Shown: positions 19,158 to 27,628 of the stretch, piece after piece
Numbering within the stretch: position 1 is the first letter of the stretch
Layout: the number at the start of each line of letters is the position of its first letter
From: Nitrospina sp052156635
GTDB taxonomy: Bacteria > Nitrospinota > Nitrospinia > Nitrospinales > Nitrospinaceae
Assembly: GCF_052156635.1 (NCBI RefSeq)
Contig: NZ_JBQKUO010000005.1
Span: forward strand, 1 to 64,000
DNA: 64,000 nt
Direction of reading: 5' to 3'
Made by a program: the position numbers and the translations under genes
Notes under the pieces: model-generated
What the model was told of the DNA's origin: nothing
Databases searched by the model: none
What the model saw: the letters and a program-made list of their open reading frames with translations, nothing else

Positions 19158-20024
19158 ATGGAAATCCTTCGCACCATCGCGGACATGAAAGCGTGGTCTC
19201 AAAGGGCCCGGAGCGCGGGTCGCTCCCTCGGGTTGGTCCCCACCATGGGGGCCCTGCACGAAGGGCACCTCAGTCTGGTCCAGCGGTCGCTCGCCGACTC
19301 GGATCTCACCGTGGTCAGCATCTTCGTCAACCCGAAGCAGTTCGGTCCCGGCGAGGACCTCGACACCTACCCGGCCAACTGGGAGGCTGACCGCAACCTG
19401 CTGGAGCCTCTGGGGGTGGATGCGGTGTTCTTGCCCACGCGTGATCTCATGTACCCGAAAGGATTCCAGACCACGGTGACCGTCGAGGGCATTACCGGCC
19501 ACCTCTGCGGCAAAAGCCGTCCCGGATTCTTCCAGGGGGTGACCACGGTGGTGTTGAAATTGTTTCATATCGTCCAGCCGGACACGGCTTATTTCGGCGA
19601 AAAGGACCGCCAGCAGCTGCATGTCATCCGCCGCATGGTGAAGGACCTGGACCTGGACACGAAAATTGTGGGGTGTCCCATTGTGCGCGAGGCGGACGGG
19701 CTGGCAAAAAGCTCGCGCAACCAGTATTTGAGTGCGGCTCAGCGCGATACCGCGCTGTCCCTCAACCGCGCTCTCCAGATGGCGAGGGAGCGCGTCGAGG
19801 CGGGGGAAACCGACGTCGCCCTCCTGCGCCGGGAAATGGAATCCGTGTTCGCCCCGTACCCCGATGCGCACATCGATTACGTATCGGTCTGCGATGCAGA
19901 CACGTTTGAGGAGTTGGAAGTCATTCATGACAAGGCCCTGGTGGCCCTGGCGGTGTTCGTCGGGAAAGCCAGGTTGATCGATAACTGTTTGATTGAGAGA
20001 GTGCCATGCAAAGAACCATGCTGA
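19158..20024 (+). CDS. panC: Pantothenate synthetase
   Basis: A 288-residue enzyme that joins pantoate and beta-alanine with ATP hydrolysis to AMP. It has the HIGH-like motif in LVPTMGALHEGHLSLV, SIFVNPKQFGPGEDLDTYP, the loop GKSRPGFFQGVTTVVLKLF, YFGEKDRQQLHVI, and the KMSKS-like AKSSRNQYLS. Length is normal. It starts 19 bases after panB and overlaps panD by 19 bases, so translation is coupled. Confidence 0.97.
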   Translation: MEILRTIADMKAWSQRARSAGRSLGLVPTMGALHEGHLSLVQRSLADSDLTVVSIFVNPKQFGPGEDLDTYPANWEADRNLLEPLGVDAVFLPTRDLMYPKGFQTTVTVEGITGHLCGKSRPGFFQGVTTVVLKLFHIVQPDTAYFGEKDRQQLHVIRRMVKDLDLDTKIVGCPIVREADGLAKSSRNQYLSAAQRDTALSLNRALQMARERVEAGETDVALLRREMESVFAPYPDAHIDYVSVCDADTFEELEVIHDKALVALAVFVGKARLIDNCLIERVPCKEPC

Positions 20025-20395
20025 CCGCGAAGCTCCACCGGGCCACGGTCACCGACCGCGACATCGAGTACGAAGGAAGCATCGAGATCGATGAAAACCT
20101 GATGGACGAGGTGGACATCCTGGCCTACGAACAGGTCCATATTTACAACATCAACAACGGCAACCGCTTTCTGACCTACGTCATCCCCGGACCGCGTAAT
20201 TCGGGCCGGATTTCCGTCAACGGCGCCGCCGCCCGGATGGTGGAGAGAAATGATCGCATTATAATTGCCGCTTATGGTATGATGAGCGTAAATAAGAGCA
20301 ATGATTACAAACCCAAAGTTCTTCTGCTGAACGAATCCAATCAGGTCGTTGAAAGGCAGGGGGCCTTGGCCTTTTCTGAAAAAGCTTTTTCATGA
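20006..20395 (+). CDS. panD: Aspartate 1-decarboxylase
   Basis: A 129-residue pyruvoyl enzyme giving beta-alanine for PanC. The self-cleavage site Gly24-Ser25 lies in YEGSIEID, the substrate Arg and Tyr in NNGNRFLTYVIPG, and the barrel motif in NGAAARMVERNDRIII. GAGAG-like ribosome site before ATG 20006. It overlaps panC by 19 bases and its stop overlaps the next start (ATGA). No PanM/PanZ maturation factor is seen, as expected outside enterics. Confidence 0.96.
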   Translation: MQRTMLTAKLHRATVTDRDIEYEGSIEIDENLMDEVDILAYEQVHIYNINNGNRFLTYVIPGPRNSGRISVNGAAARMVERNDRIIIAAYGMMSVNKSNDYKPKVLLLNESNQVVERQGALAFSEKAFS

Positions 20396-21177
20396 CGGAA
20401 ATATTCTGGATCGCCTCGCTGATCTTCACCACATACATGTGCATCGACTGCATCAACCGCAAGGAGCACTTCGTCTGGATCATCGTAATGATCGTGCTGA
20501 TGCCGGTGGGCGCCATTGCCTACTTCTTTGCGGTTAAAAACCGGGTTTCCGCGCCGTCCGGCAACGGAGCTGACCAACAAAGCACAAGCAGGTCCACGTT
20601 TTTCCAGCCCAGCGCACCGCGCAAGGAACTGGACACGGAAGAGACCCTGCAACTCAAGGAGTTGATCGGCAAATACGACAAGGCTTACCACTACGAAAAG
20701 CTCGGCCAGATTTACCTCGAACAGAAGAAATACGACCTGGCCATCGAGCCGTTTCAGGAGGCGGTCAAGCGCGATCCGGAAATGAACGAGGCGCGCTACG
20801 GTCTCGCCAAGTGCTACTACGGCCAGGGCCGCTTCTCCGAGGCCGCCGAGGTGCTCGAGGAGCTGGTGGAGATCGACAAGAAGTTCGATTACGGCAACGC
20901 CATCTTCGGACTTGCCGAGTGTTACCGCCTTTCCGGGCAGGAAGACAAGGCCCTCGAAACCTACGAAGCGGTCATCAATTCCTACCATTTCTTCAAGGCG
21001 TACTACCACTACGCCAAACTGCTCGACAAGCGTGGCAAGAAGCAGGAAGCCATCGATTACATGAAAAGCATCATCGGCTCCTCGAAAGATCTCCCGGACT
21101 ACAAGCTGGAAAAAGAGCGCCGCTGGATCGACGAGGCCTACAAATTCCTGCGCAAAAACGGCATCGAGCTGGCCTGA
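20392..21177 (+). CDS. Membrane-anchored TPR protein
   Basis: A 261-residue protein with two N-terminal hydrophobic helices separated by a short CINRKEHFVW loop (about residues 4-48), resembling the PLD-nuclease N-terminal membrane module. A polar linker follows, then a TPR domain (about residues 75-255; AIEPFQEAVKRDPEMNEARY, GLAECYRLSGQEDKALETYE). The start overlaps the panD stop in ATGA, so it is the fourth gene of the pan operon. A role in CoA synthesis is not implied by the domains; it is likely a membrane scaffold. Confidence 0.85.
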   Translation: MTEIFWIASLIFTTYMCIDCINRKEHFVWIIVMIVLMPVGAIAYFFAVKNRVSAPSGNGADQQSTSRSTFFQPSAPRKELDTEETLQLKELIGKYDKAYHYEKLGQIYLEQKKYDLAIEPFQEAVKRDPEMNEARYGLAKCYYGQGRFSEAAEVLEELVEIDKKFDYGNAIFGLAECYRLSGQEDKALETYEAVINSYHFFKAYYHYAKLLDKRGKKQEAIDYMKSIIGSSKDLPDYKLEKERRWIDEAYKFLRKNGIELA

Positions 21178-21361
21178 GGGTCCTTTCCAGTTTCCGCATC
21201 CGTTTGCCCTCCAAAACAGGAGATATTTCATCCCTTCATTTTCTGGGCCGAAACGGGAATGTTTTTTTGAAAAGCCCCCCTTCCTTTTTCTATACTGAAA
21301 ACAGGATCAACGTACCGATGGGAACCGTTTACCAACCCGGGATTTTTTCCAAAGAGGTACT

Positions 21362-21904
21362 ATGACGGTTTTATCTGAGAACATGCGAACGATCCGGAAA
21401 AGTCTGAAATGCACGCAGATGGCTTTCGCCCAGATCATGGACATTGGCTTTCGAACCTACGTTCGATATGAATCCGGGGAACGCGATGCCCCGGTGGCGG
21501 TGCTCATCAAGCTCGCCCGGCTGGCCGATATTTCTCTCGACCGCCTGCTGACCACCCGGGTCAGCATGCAGGAATTGACCCGTCCGGACAGCGAACTGCC
21601 GCCGGTGAAAGCGGACAACATCGAGGTTGTAGGCGGGTCGCTCAACGAAGGCCGGCTGATGTTCAAGGGCATCAAGGAAGACTTCTACATCACCGCCACG
21701 CCCAACGAGAAAAAACTGCTCGGCCATTACCGCAAGCTGACTCCGCGTTCCAGGGAAAAATGCCTGAAGGAAGTGCAGGACTGGGCGCTCAGCCGCAAAC
21801 GTGCGGGCAATGGTGCGCAGACGCCTAAAAAAGTGCTGAAAGCCAAGAACACGCAGAAGCTCAAAAAGATGGTCAAGTCGATCAAAAAGATCACGGTCAA
21901 GTGA
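21362..21904 (+). CDS. XRE-type helix-turn-helix protein with basic tail
   Basis: A 180-residue protein. Residues about 5-62 form a Cro/C1-type HTH (MRTIRKSLKCTQMAFAQIM, then SGERDAPVAVLIKLARLADI, as in GERxPxxxxLxKLAxxxxVSLDxLL). The middle segment (KADNIEVVGGSLNEGR to NEKKLLGHYRKL) has no recognised domain; LLxxYRxLxxxxR is a common motif at the end of XRE regulators. The C terminus is very Lys-rich (KAKNTQKLKKMVKSIKKITVK in sense, 20 or so residues) and probably binds nucleic acid. AGAGGT ribosome site before ATG 21362. A strong terminator follows. Target unknown. Confidence 0.82.
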   Translation: MTVLSENMRTIRKSLKCTQMAFAQIMDIGFRTYVRYESGERDAPVAVLIKLARLADISLDRLLTTRVSMQELTRPDSELPPVKADNIEVVGGSLNEGRLMFKGIKEDFYITATPNEKKLLGHYRKLTPRSREKCLKEVQDWALSRKRAGNGAQTPKKVLKAKNTQKLKKMVKSIKKITVK

Positions 21905-21932
21905 CCGCCGGGCTTTTCCGGAACGATAACAG

Positions 21933-21964
21933 GGCGTCTCCTTTCAACAGGGGACGCCTTTTTT
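21933..21964 (+). terminator. Rho-independent terminator
   Basis: Nine-pair stem GGCGTCTCC/GGGGACGCC (21933-21941 with 21950-21958), 8-base loop, then TTTTTT. It ends the XRE gene transcript; the opposing mutL stop lies at its edge (21963). Confidence 0.85.
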
Positions 21965-23831
21965 ATTTGCGGTGAAACTGCTTGAGGATGTCTTCGATAT
22001 CGAAGAGAAGCGCGATGGGGCGTCCATGCGGACAGGTGTAGGGCATCTCGGTCATCTCGAGATCGTGCAGGAGTTTTCTGATCTGGTCGAGCTCCATTGG
22101 GTGGTTGACCTTGATCGCGTTCCTGCACGACATCATGATGATGACGTCGTCGTACTTGTCCTGCAGGCTGTGCTGGGCTTCGTCGCGGGCCAGCGCCGCG
22201 GCGATCTCCCGGACCACGGCTTCGTGGTCGTGGGACTTGAGTATGGCGGGCACCGACCGCAGTAAAAACCCGTTGGTGCCGAACGCTTCCATCTCCAGGC
22301 CGAGCCTGGCCAACTCCGGCAACTCCCCCGCCAGCGCCTCAGCCTCTGCCGGTGCGAACTCGATGGCCAGCGGAAACAGCAGGTTCTGAATCTCCACCTT
22401 GCGTTCCATTGCCGCCTTCTTGAACCGTTCGTACAAAACCCTCTCGTGGGCGATGTGCTGATCCACCACCAGCACGCCGCGCCGCCCCTGCATGACGATA
22501 AACGAGTTGTTGAGTTGACCCAAAGGTTCGAAGTCGGAGTAGATCATGTCCGACACCGCACGTGGTTTGGTGCGGAACAGGTCGATCTCCGGCGGCAGGC
22601 TGCCGGGTGGCACGGAGCCGTGTCCCTCGCCTTTGCCGTAAAACGATTGGAGCGCCTGCCCCATCTCCTGAAACGAATGCGTCTGCTGGTAACGCGGCGG
22701 CGGTCCCGCCGGGCCGCGTTCCAGGTGCGGACGCGGCACACTGGTGTAGGTCTCTGTAGACGCTCCGTTGGCCACATGGGGGACTGCGCCTGGACCTGCC
22801 GGTTCGGAAGGCGCAAAGGGCTTTTGCTCCGGAAGGCCGGATTTTTCGTTTCCGGCCAGCGATTCCTGGATGGCTTCCATCACAAACCGGTACACCTCGC
22901 TCTGGTACGCGAACCGCACCTCCGCTTTCGCCGGATGCACGTTGACGTCAAGGAGGTCCGGGTCCATCGTGAAATACAAAAACAGGACCGGATGCTGGCC
23001 GCGCGGCAGGAGGTGGCTGTATCCCTTCTGCGTCGCCGACAGAATGACTTTGTCCCGGATGTGACGGTGGTTGATGAAGCTGAACTGGTCGTCTCGCTTG
23101 GACCGCGTGAGAATGGGACTCGAGATGTAACCCTCGATCCGGTAGCGTCCTTCTTGTTTTTCCACACGGAGCAGTTCGCGGGTGAGTTCCGGACCGAACA
23201 GCTCGGCGATGCGGTACAGCACCTGGTCCGTCGGCAGGGTGTTGACCACTGTGCGTCCGTTGTGTGAGAGCGAAAACTGGATGCCGGGATGCGCCAGAGC
23301 CTGCTGCTGCACCACTTGCGTGATGTACCCCGCCTCGGTTTGGTCGCGCCGCAAAAATTTATGTCGCGCCGGCGTGTTGAAAAACAACTGCCGTACTTCC
23401 ACCGTGGTTCCCTTGGGACACGCGGTTTCTTTGACCGTAGAAGCGTCACCGCCTTCGACCGTCACCTCGGTCCCGGCCTGCCCTTCCGCATGACAGGTGG
23501 TGAGCCGCACCCTCGCCACAGACGCAATGCTGGGAAGCGCTTCGCCGCGAAACCCCAGGGTGCGGATCGACACCAGGTCCCCGGGCTGGGAGATCTTGCT
23601 CGTGGCGTGCCGCGCCAGCGCCAGCCTGGCGTCATCCGGATTCATGCCGCATCCGTTGTCACGGACGGTGATCGATTCCTTGCCCGCACCCTCGACCTCG
23701 ATGGCGATTCGCGTCGCCCCGGCGTCGATGGCGTTCTCGACCAGCTCTTTGACGACGGAGGCGGGGCGTTCCACTACCTCGCCGGCGGCGATCTGGTTGG
23801 CGAGGTTGTCTGGCAATATCTGGATGGTCAT
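21963..23831 (-). CDS. mutL: DNA mismatch repair protein MutL (endonuclease type)
   Basis: About 622 residues. N-terminal GHKL ATPase: IAAGEVVERPASVVKELVEN, DAGAT, DNGCGM, GFRGEALPSIASVA. A variable linker of roughly 100 residues rich in Pro and Gly follows, then the C-terminal domain with DQHIAHERVLYE, matching the metal endonuclease motif DQHAxxExxxxE (first Ala is Ile), and CPHGRP near the end. So this MutL nicks DNA itself, as in bacteria without MutH. Start ATG 23831 begins MTIQILPDN, the conserved family N terminus; the open frame upstream has no family match. No mutS nearby. Confidence 0.95.
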   Translation of the reverse strand: MTIQILPDNLANQIAAGEVVERPASVVKELVENAIDAGATRIAIEVEGAGKESITVRDNGCGMNPDDARLALARHATSKISQPGDLVSIRTLGFRGEALPSIASVARVRLTTCHAEGQAGTEVTVEGGDASTVKETACPKGTTVEVRQLFFNTPARHKFLRRDQTEAGYITQVVQQQALAHPGIQFSLSHNGRTVVNTLPTDQVLYRIAELFGPELTRELLRVEKQEGRYRIEGYISSPILTRSKRDDQFSFINHRHIRDKVILSATQKGYSHLLPRGQHPVLFLYFTMDPDLLDVNVHPAKAEVRFAYQSEVYRFVMEAIQESLAGNEKSGLPEQKPFAPSEPAGPGAVPHVANGASTETYTSVPRPHLERGPAGPPPRYQQTHSFQEMGQALQSFYGKGEGHGSVPPGSLPPEIDLFRTKPRAVSDMIYSDFEPLGQLNNSFIVMQGRRGVLVVDQHIAHERVLYERFKKAAMERKVEIQNLLFPLAIEFAPAEAEALAGELPELARLGLEMEAFGTNGFLLRSVPAILKSHDHEAVVREIAAALARDEAQHSLQDKYDDVIIMMSCRNAIKVNHPMELDQIRKLLHDLEMTEMPYTCPHGRPIALLFDIEDILKQFHRK

Positions 23832-24004
23832 GGCACCGGGTCCCGGTTGGCGGGCAAGCAGTGTGGCGGCCTGTACCGCCTGCGAAGCGGACAACTTCCC
23901 GGATTTTAAACCAATCGCGGCCGATTGCAACCCCCGCCGGCCCCCTCTGAAACCCTGCCCTGTTGGGGATGCAATCGGCCCCGCAACTCAGGTATTCTAG
24001 GGGT

Positions 24005-24610
24005 ATGAAGATTCCGCCTCACATCGTCCAGCGCTACCTGCCCGTGCTGGTGGTGGTGTTTATGGGACTCGCCCTGTGGAGCGACCAGGCTTCGTTCAAC
24101 GATCCTTCACCCAGGGAAAACACTGCGCGCGAAGGCTCCGGCACAAAGACGCCGGGCGATGCCCAGCCAGGCGGTTTTTCCGAAGGTTCGAAAAACCGTG
24201 CCAGCGACGAGACCCGTATGGCCATTCACCACTACAACGAAGGCAACGGATTCCTGGGCCGCGGCGACTGGCAAGAAGCGGTCCGCAATTACAACATGGC
24301 TCTTCGCCACGACAAGCACCTGCACCCGGTGTACATCAACCTCAGCAGTGCGTACCTGAAGGGCCGGCAGTTCGACGCGGCTTTGAAGACACTCAACACC
24401 CTGAAGGAAATGGAACCGAAAAGCCCGCACCTGTATTACAACCTCGCCTGCTACCACGCCCTGCAGGACCACAACGAACAAGCGCTCGACGCTCTCAAGC
24501 AATCGGTTCAGCTGGGGTACCGGGAGTTCGACGCCATTCGGAAGGATCCCGACCTCGCGTCCCTGCGCCGGACCGATGCGTTCAAGATGTGGATGAACAC
24601 GTTGGGTTGA
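24005..24610 (+). CDS. TPR protein with N-terminal signal anchor
   Basis: About 201 residues. One hydrophobic segment (YLPVLVVVFMGLALW, residues 11-25) is a signal anchor, followed by a low-complexity polar linker and two or three TPR units (NEGNGFLGRGDWQEAVRNYN, INLSSAYLKGRQFDAALKTL, YYNLACYHALQDHNEQALDA). The ending FDAIRKDPDLASLRRTDAF is the common end motif of such TPR proteins. Likely an exported scaffold. It is divergent from mutL, with about 170 bases between. Confidence 0.8.
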   Translation: MKIPPHIVQRYLPVLVVVFMGLALWSDQASFNDPSPRENTAREGSGTKTPGDAQPGGFSEGSKNRASDETRMAIHHYNEGNGFLGRGDWQEAVRNYNMALRHDKHLHPVYINLSSAYLKGRQFDAALKTLNTLKEMEPKSPHLYYNLACYHALQDHNEQALDALKQSVQLGYREFDAIRKDPDLASLRRTDAFKMWMNTLG

Positions 24611-24643
24611 GCTGTCGTTGATAAATGTGAAGGTTTGAAGCGG

Positions 24644-25825
24644 TCAGGAAGGATTGGGGTTGGGTTGGGGATTGATGAGGCCCACGCGGCCCTTCTTGTT
24701 GATGATGAGCCCCTGTTCGCCTTCCAGAATCATATGCAGATCACGGCCGATGAGGTGCTTGCGCCAGCCATGAAACAGCGGATGCTCGTCCAGGTTGTCC
24801 TCCTGTTCATGAAAGCGCACGAAGGAATGAATCAATTTGCGGTCGGCCAGGATATGGGGTTCGATGCGCAACTCCTCGGAACGGATCTGCACGTAGGCCG
24901 CAAGCAACTCCTCCACGCCGCGGGTGGTGGCGTAGCTGGTGCCTTCCGGCAATTCGGGATACTCGTCTTCGGGGATGGAGCGTCCCTTCTGGATCAGTTT
25001 CACCAGCGTGTCGCCGTGGTTCTGGATTTCCTTGCCGTTCATGCCGCGCAGGTCCTGCAATTGCCGGGGGGTTTCCGGGCACTGCCGGGCCATTTGCAAC
25101 AGCGTCTCGTCCCGGATGATGAACTTGGCGAGGCAATCACGGCGCCGTGCTTCCTTTTCCCGCCAGGCCGCGACCTCTCGCAGAACCGCCATCTGTTTCG
25201 GCTTCAGGGTACGCACGTTTTTGACGCGCATGAACTGGTTCTGGGGATCGGGAAGCTCAAACTGCTCGGGATCGGTGAGCGATTTCAGTTCCTCCTGCAC
25301 CCAATCCAGCCGGTTGAGTTTTTTCAACTGGGCGACGATCTTCTCGTACACCGGGACCAGGAAACGCACGTCGTCCAGGGCGTACTCGATCTGGTTGGGG
25401 CTCAGGGGACGCCGGCACCAGTCGCTGTAGGTTTCATTTTTGTGGAGACGTTTGCCGGTCGCACGTTTGACAAGCTTGGCAAACGAGATCTGCGCGCCCC
25501 AGCCTATCATCGCCGCCGCCACCTGCGTGTCGAACACGGGTTCGATGACCTCCCCCGCCAGCCGGTACAGGATTTCCAGGTCCTGCTTGCCTGCGTGAAA
25601 CACTTTTAAAATGTCGCGGCGCTTAAGCAGGTCGATCAACGGATCGAGGTTGGGAACGGCAATGGGATCGATGGCGGCACAGATTCCATCGCACGCCAGT
25701 TGCACCAGCCCAAGGCGGTGGAAATAGGTTTTTTCGCGGACAAACTCCGTATCGATGGCGAGTTGGTCACAGTCCTGAAGTTGAGCGATGAGGTCGGCCA
25801 ACCCGCTTTCGGTGGTTACATACAT
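24644..25825 (-). CDS. rnd: Ribonuclease D
   Basis: A 393-residue 3'-5' exoribonuclease that trims tRNA precursors and other structured RNAs. DEDD-family exonuclease motifs: AIDTEFVREKTYF (Exo I, Asp and Glu), FHAGKQDLEILY (Exo II), and YALDDVRFLVPVY (Exo III with the Asp and Tyr region). An HRDC domain follows (about residues 215-295; REVAAWREKEARRRD). The C terminus ends in a Pro/Asn-rich tail. The start ATG 25825 gives the normal N terminus. No other RNA-processing gene adjoins. Confidence 0.94.
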   Translation of the reverse strand: MYVTTESGLADLIAQLQDCDQLAIDTEFVREKTYFHRLGLVQLACDGICAAIDPIAVPNLDPLIDLLKRRDILKVFHAGKQDLEILYRLAGEVIEPVFDTQVAAAMIGWGAQISFAKLVKRATGKRLHKNETYSDWCRRPLSPNQIEYALDDVRFLVPVYEKIVAQLKKLNRLDWVQEELKSLTDPEQFELPDPQNQFMRVKNVRTLKPKQMAVLREVAAWREKEARRRDCLAKFIIRDETLLQMARQCPETPRQLQDLRGMNGKEIQNHGDTLVKLIQKGRSIPEDEYPELPEGTSYATTRGVEELLAAYVQIRSEELRIEPHILADRKLIHSFVRFHEQEDNLDEHPLFHGWRKHLIGRDLHMILEGEQGLIINKKGRVGLINPQPNPNPS

Positions 25826-25981
25826 GGCATCTCGAATTTCTATCCAGGGCCCTCTGGCCCCGGCAGCCCCGGCAAACCCGGCTTAGCCAAGCCCGGTTCC
25901 ATTTTCAACGAAGCATTGATTCCAACTGAATGAGGGTATTATAACGGCAGCGAACGGAGAGTGCCATTCAGCTCTTGCTTT

Positions 25982-26194
25982 TCAATCCACCGAATCGTCC
26001 AGCTTGAACACCGAAACCCTGCTTCCTACAGTCTGCGTGTTGAGGGATTCCTCCTCCAGTTCCTCAAACTCCACCGTCAGTTTGTGGTCCTGCGCCTGGT
26101 CGTTCTGCTTCCAGTGGTTGCGGCTGAGTTTGTTGGAAGAAATCACCTTCTTGACATTGCCCTGGGCATCCAGAATCTTGACTTGGTAGAACAT
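25982..26194 (-). CDS. Conserved-looking small protein, 70 residues
   Basis: Not recognised. It has a near-ideal ribosome site (AGGGGAGG, 6 bases before ATG 26194), which is the main reason to accept it. The peptide begins MFYQVKILDAQGNVKKVISS, then a basic segment (KLSRNHWKQ), an acidic stretch (EFEELEEES) and VFKLDDSVD. The pattern looks like a small beta-rich cytosolic protein. No signal peptide or cysteines. Confidence 0.7.
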   Translation of the reverse strand: MFYQVKILDAQGNVKKVISSNKLSRNHWKQNDQAQDHKLTVEFEELEEESLNTQTVGSRVSVFKLDDSVD

Positions 26195-26670
26195 GATCGT
26201 CCTCCCCTTTGAATGAAACGTTGGTTCCCCATCCCCTCACGACATTCAAAACTAATCATGTAAAAATAATAAATTCAGTTAGTTATAACCAATTTTGCAG
26301 TCTGCCTTGTAAATTAACCGCAAGCCGGATTATTGTCAAGAAAATAAACCCAATAAAATCAATAATTAAGGATGCAAAACCTGACCCGGAACCTCTTGCT
26401 GGCCCGTTTCTGTTCCCCTGTGGAAACGGCCTAGACGCCGCGTCTTGATTTTTCCGGCAACGTGAGAGACGATATTTTTTCCATTATGGAATCAACCATT
26501 TGGCCCCGCCCTTCCTCATAAACCCCCTGATTTATGCGGATTAAGCCATTTTTGGGGAGCGTTGACTTTTGCCCGCGAATGGCCTAAGTTGAAGGTGATA
26601 CGGAATGCCTTTTATGGGCGGACAGAACCATGAAAAGGTTTCAACATAATTACATTGAAGAGGGAGTCCG
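26195..26670. other. AT-rich intergenic region upstream of tsaB
   Basis: About 475 bases between two divergent genes. The part 26255-26370 is AT-rich; the rest is mixed. It holds the tsaB promoter (26562-26590). A small open frame at 26209-26448 has no ribosome site and no protein-like character, so I do not call it. Confidence 0.5.
26562..26590 (+). promoter_or_regulatory. Sigma-70-like promoter for tsaB
   Basis: TTGACT (26562-26567) and TAAGTT (26585-26590) are 17 bases apart, about 80 bases before the tsaB start. Confidence 0.5.
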
Positions 26671-27354
26671 ATGAGAATTCTGGCAATCGACTCATCGACC
26701 CCGCAATGCAGCGTTGCCCTCCTTCAAGACCAAAACATCCTTCAGGAATTGACCTCACAAGGGAAACCCGCGTTTTCCAACCGGCTTTTGGAGTTGGTGA
26801 ACCGCGTGTTGACCGACAACAAAGTTCGTCTTGAGGAGATGGACGGTTTTGCCGTGACCACCGGACCGGGATCGTTCACAGGTCTGCGGGTCGGCATCAG
26901 CCTGCTGAAAGGGTTTGTGCTGGCGACGGAAAAACCGTTTCTGGGTGTCGGCACCTTCGATGCCTGGGCCGCCACCGTAGAAACGGAAAAGGAGGCCCTT
27001 TGTGCCGTGCTCGACGCCCGTAAAAAGGAAGTGTACGCCGCCCGCTTTTCCCGCGGGCAAAACCAATGGACACGTGACATGGAGGACCGGGTTCTGGCCC
27101 CGGAAGCACTGTGTGGATGTATCGAGCGGCCCACCCTGTTCGTCGGCCCCGGTGCGACCGTCTATCAGAATGTATTCCGCGAAAAACTGGGCGACTGTTT
27201 TCTCACGGAAGAAACGGCACAGGTCCGAAGCGTCGCCGCCGGTGCGGCCCTGTGGGCGGCAACGCGATTTGAACGCGAGCGCTCTTACGATCTCAATACC
27301 TTAAAGATTCAATACATCCGCAAATCCGAGGCCGAACTCAATTACAAAGGTTGA
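26671..27354 (+). CDS. tsaB: tRNA threonylcarbamoyladenosine biosynthesis protein TsaB
   Basis: A 227-residue ASKHA-fold protein, partner of TsaD and TsaE in making t6A37 of ANN-decoding tRNAs. Seen: ILAIDSSTPQCSVALLQD (phosphate-1 loop), GFAVTTGPGSFTGLRVGISL (the family signature), and CAVLDARKKEVYAARF. The C terminus IQYIRKSEAELNYKG matches the usual YLR..A end. GAGGGAG ribosome site before ATG 26671. TsaB lacks the metal-binding His of TsaD. The next gene follows after 33 bases. Confidence 0.95.
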   Translation: MRILAIDSSTPQCSVALLQDQNILQELTSQGKPAFSNRLLELVNRVLTDNKVRLEEMDGFAVTTGPGSFTGLRVGISLLKGFVLATEKPFLGVGTFDAWAATVETEKEALCAVLDARKKEVYAARFSRGQNQWTRDMEDRVLAPEALCGCIERPTLFVGPGATVYQNVFREKLGDCFLTEETAQVRSVAAGAALWAATRFERERSYDLNTLKIQYIRKSEAELNYKG

Positions 27355-27387
27355 CCCACATATAATTTAGAGGAAGGAGACCCACCC

Positions 27388-27615
27388 ATGGACATCGATC
27401 CGGAAGTCCTCGAAAAAGCCAAAAGTGAAATCCCGGAATTCGAACGCCTGTTTGATGAACACACCCGTCTGAAACACCAGGTCGAGGAACTCAACAAACG
27501 TCCCTACCTGACACCGGAAGAAGAACTGGAAAAGAAAAATTTTCAGAAACAGAAACTGATCTGCAAGGACAAGTTGGAAAGCATGCTGGAGACACTGGAA
27601 CCGGAAGCCAGTTGA
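27388..27615 (+). CDS. YdcH-like (DUF465) small coiled-coil protein
   Basis: A 75-residue helical protein with the DUF465/YdcH layout: EFERLFDEHTRLKHQVEELN, a Pro-containing turn (RPYLTPEEELE), and a second helix of basic and acidic residues (KKNFQKQKLICKDKLESML). Members are small cytosolic proteins of unknown role. Strong ribosome site (GAAGGAG) upstream of ATG 27388. Probably co-transcribed with tsaB. Confidence 0.8.
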   Translation: MDIDPEVLEKAKSEIPEFERLFDEHTRLKHQVEELNKRPYLTPEEELEKKNFQKQKLICKDKLESMLETLEPEAS

Positions 27616-27628
27616 AAAACAGCGACTG

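Noticed and set aside
26209..26448. A 79-codon frame in the AT-rich region before tsaB
   Set aside because: No ribosome site and not conserved-looking.
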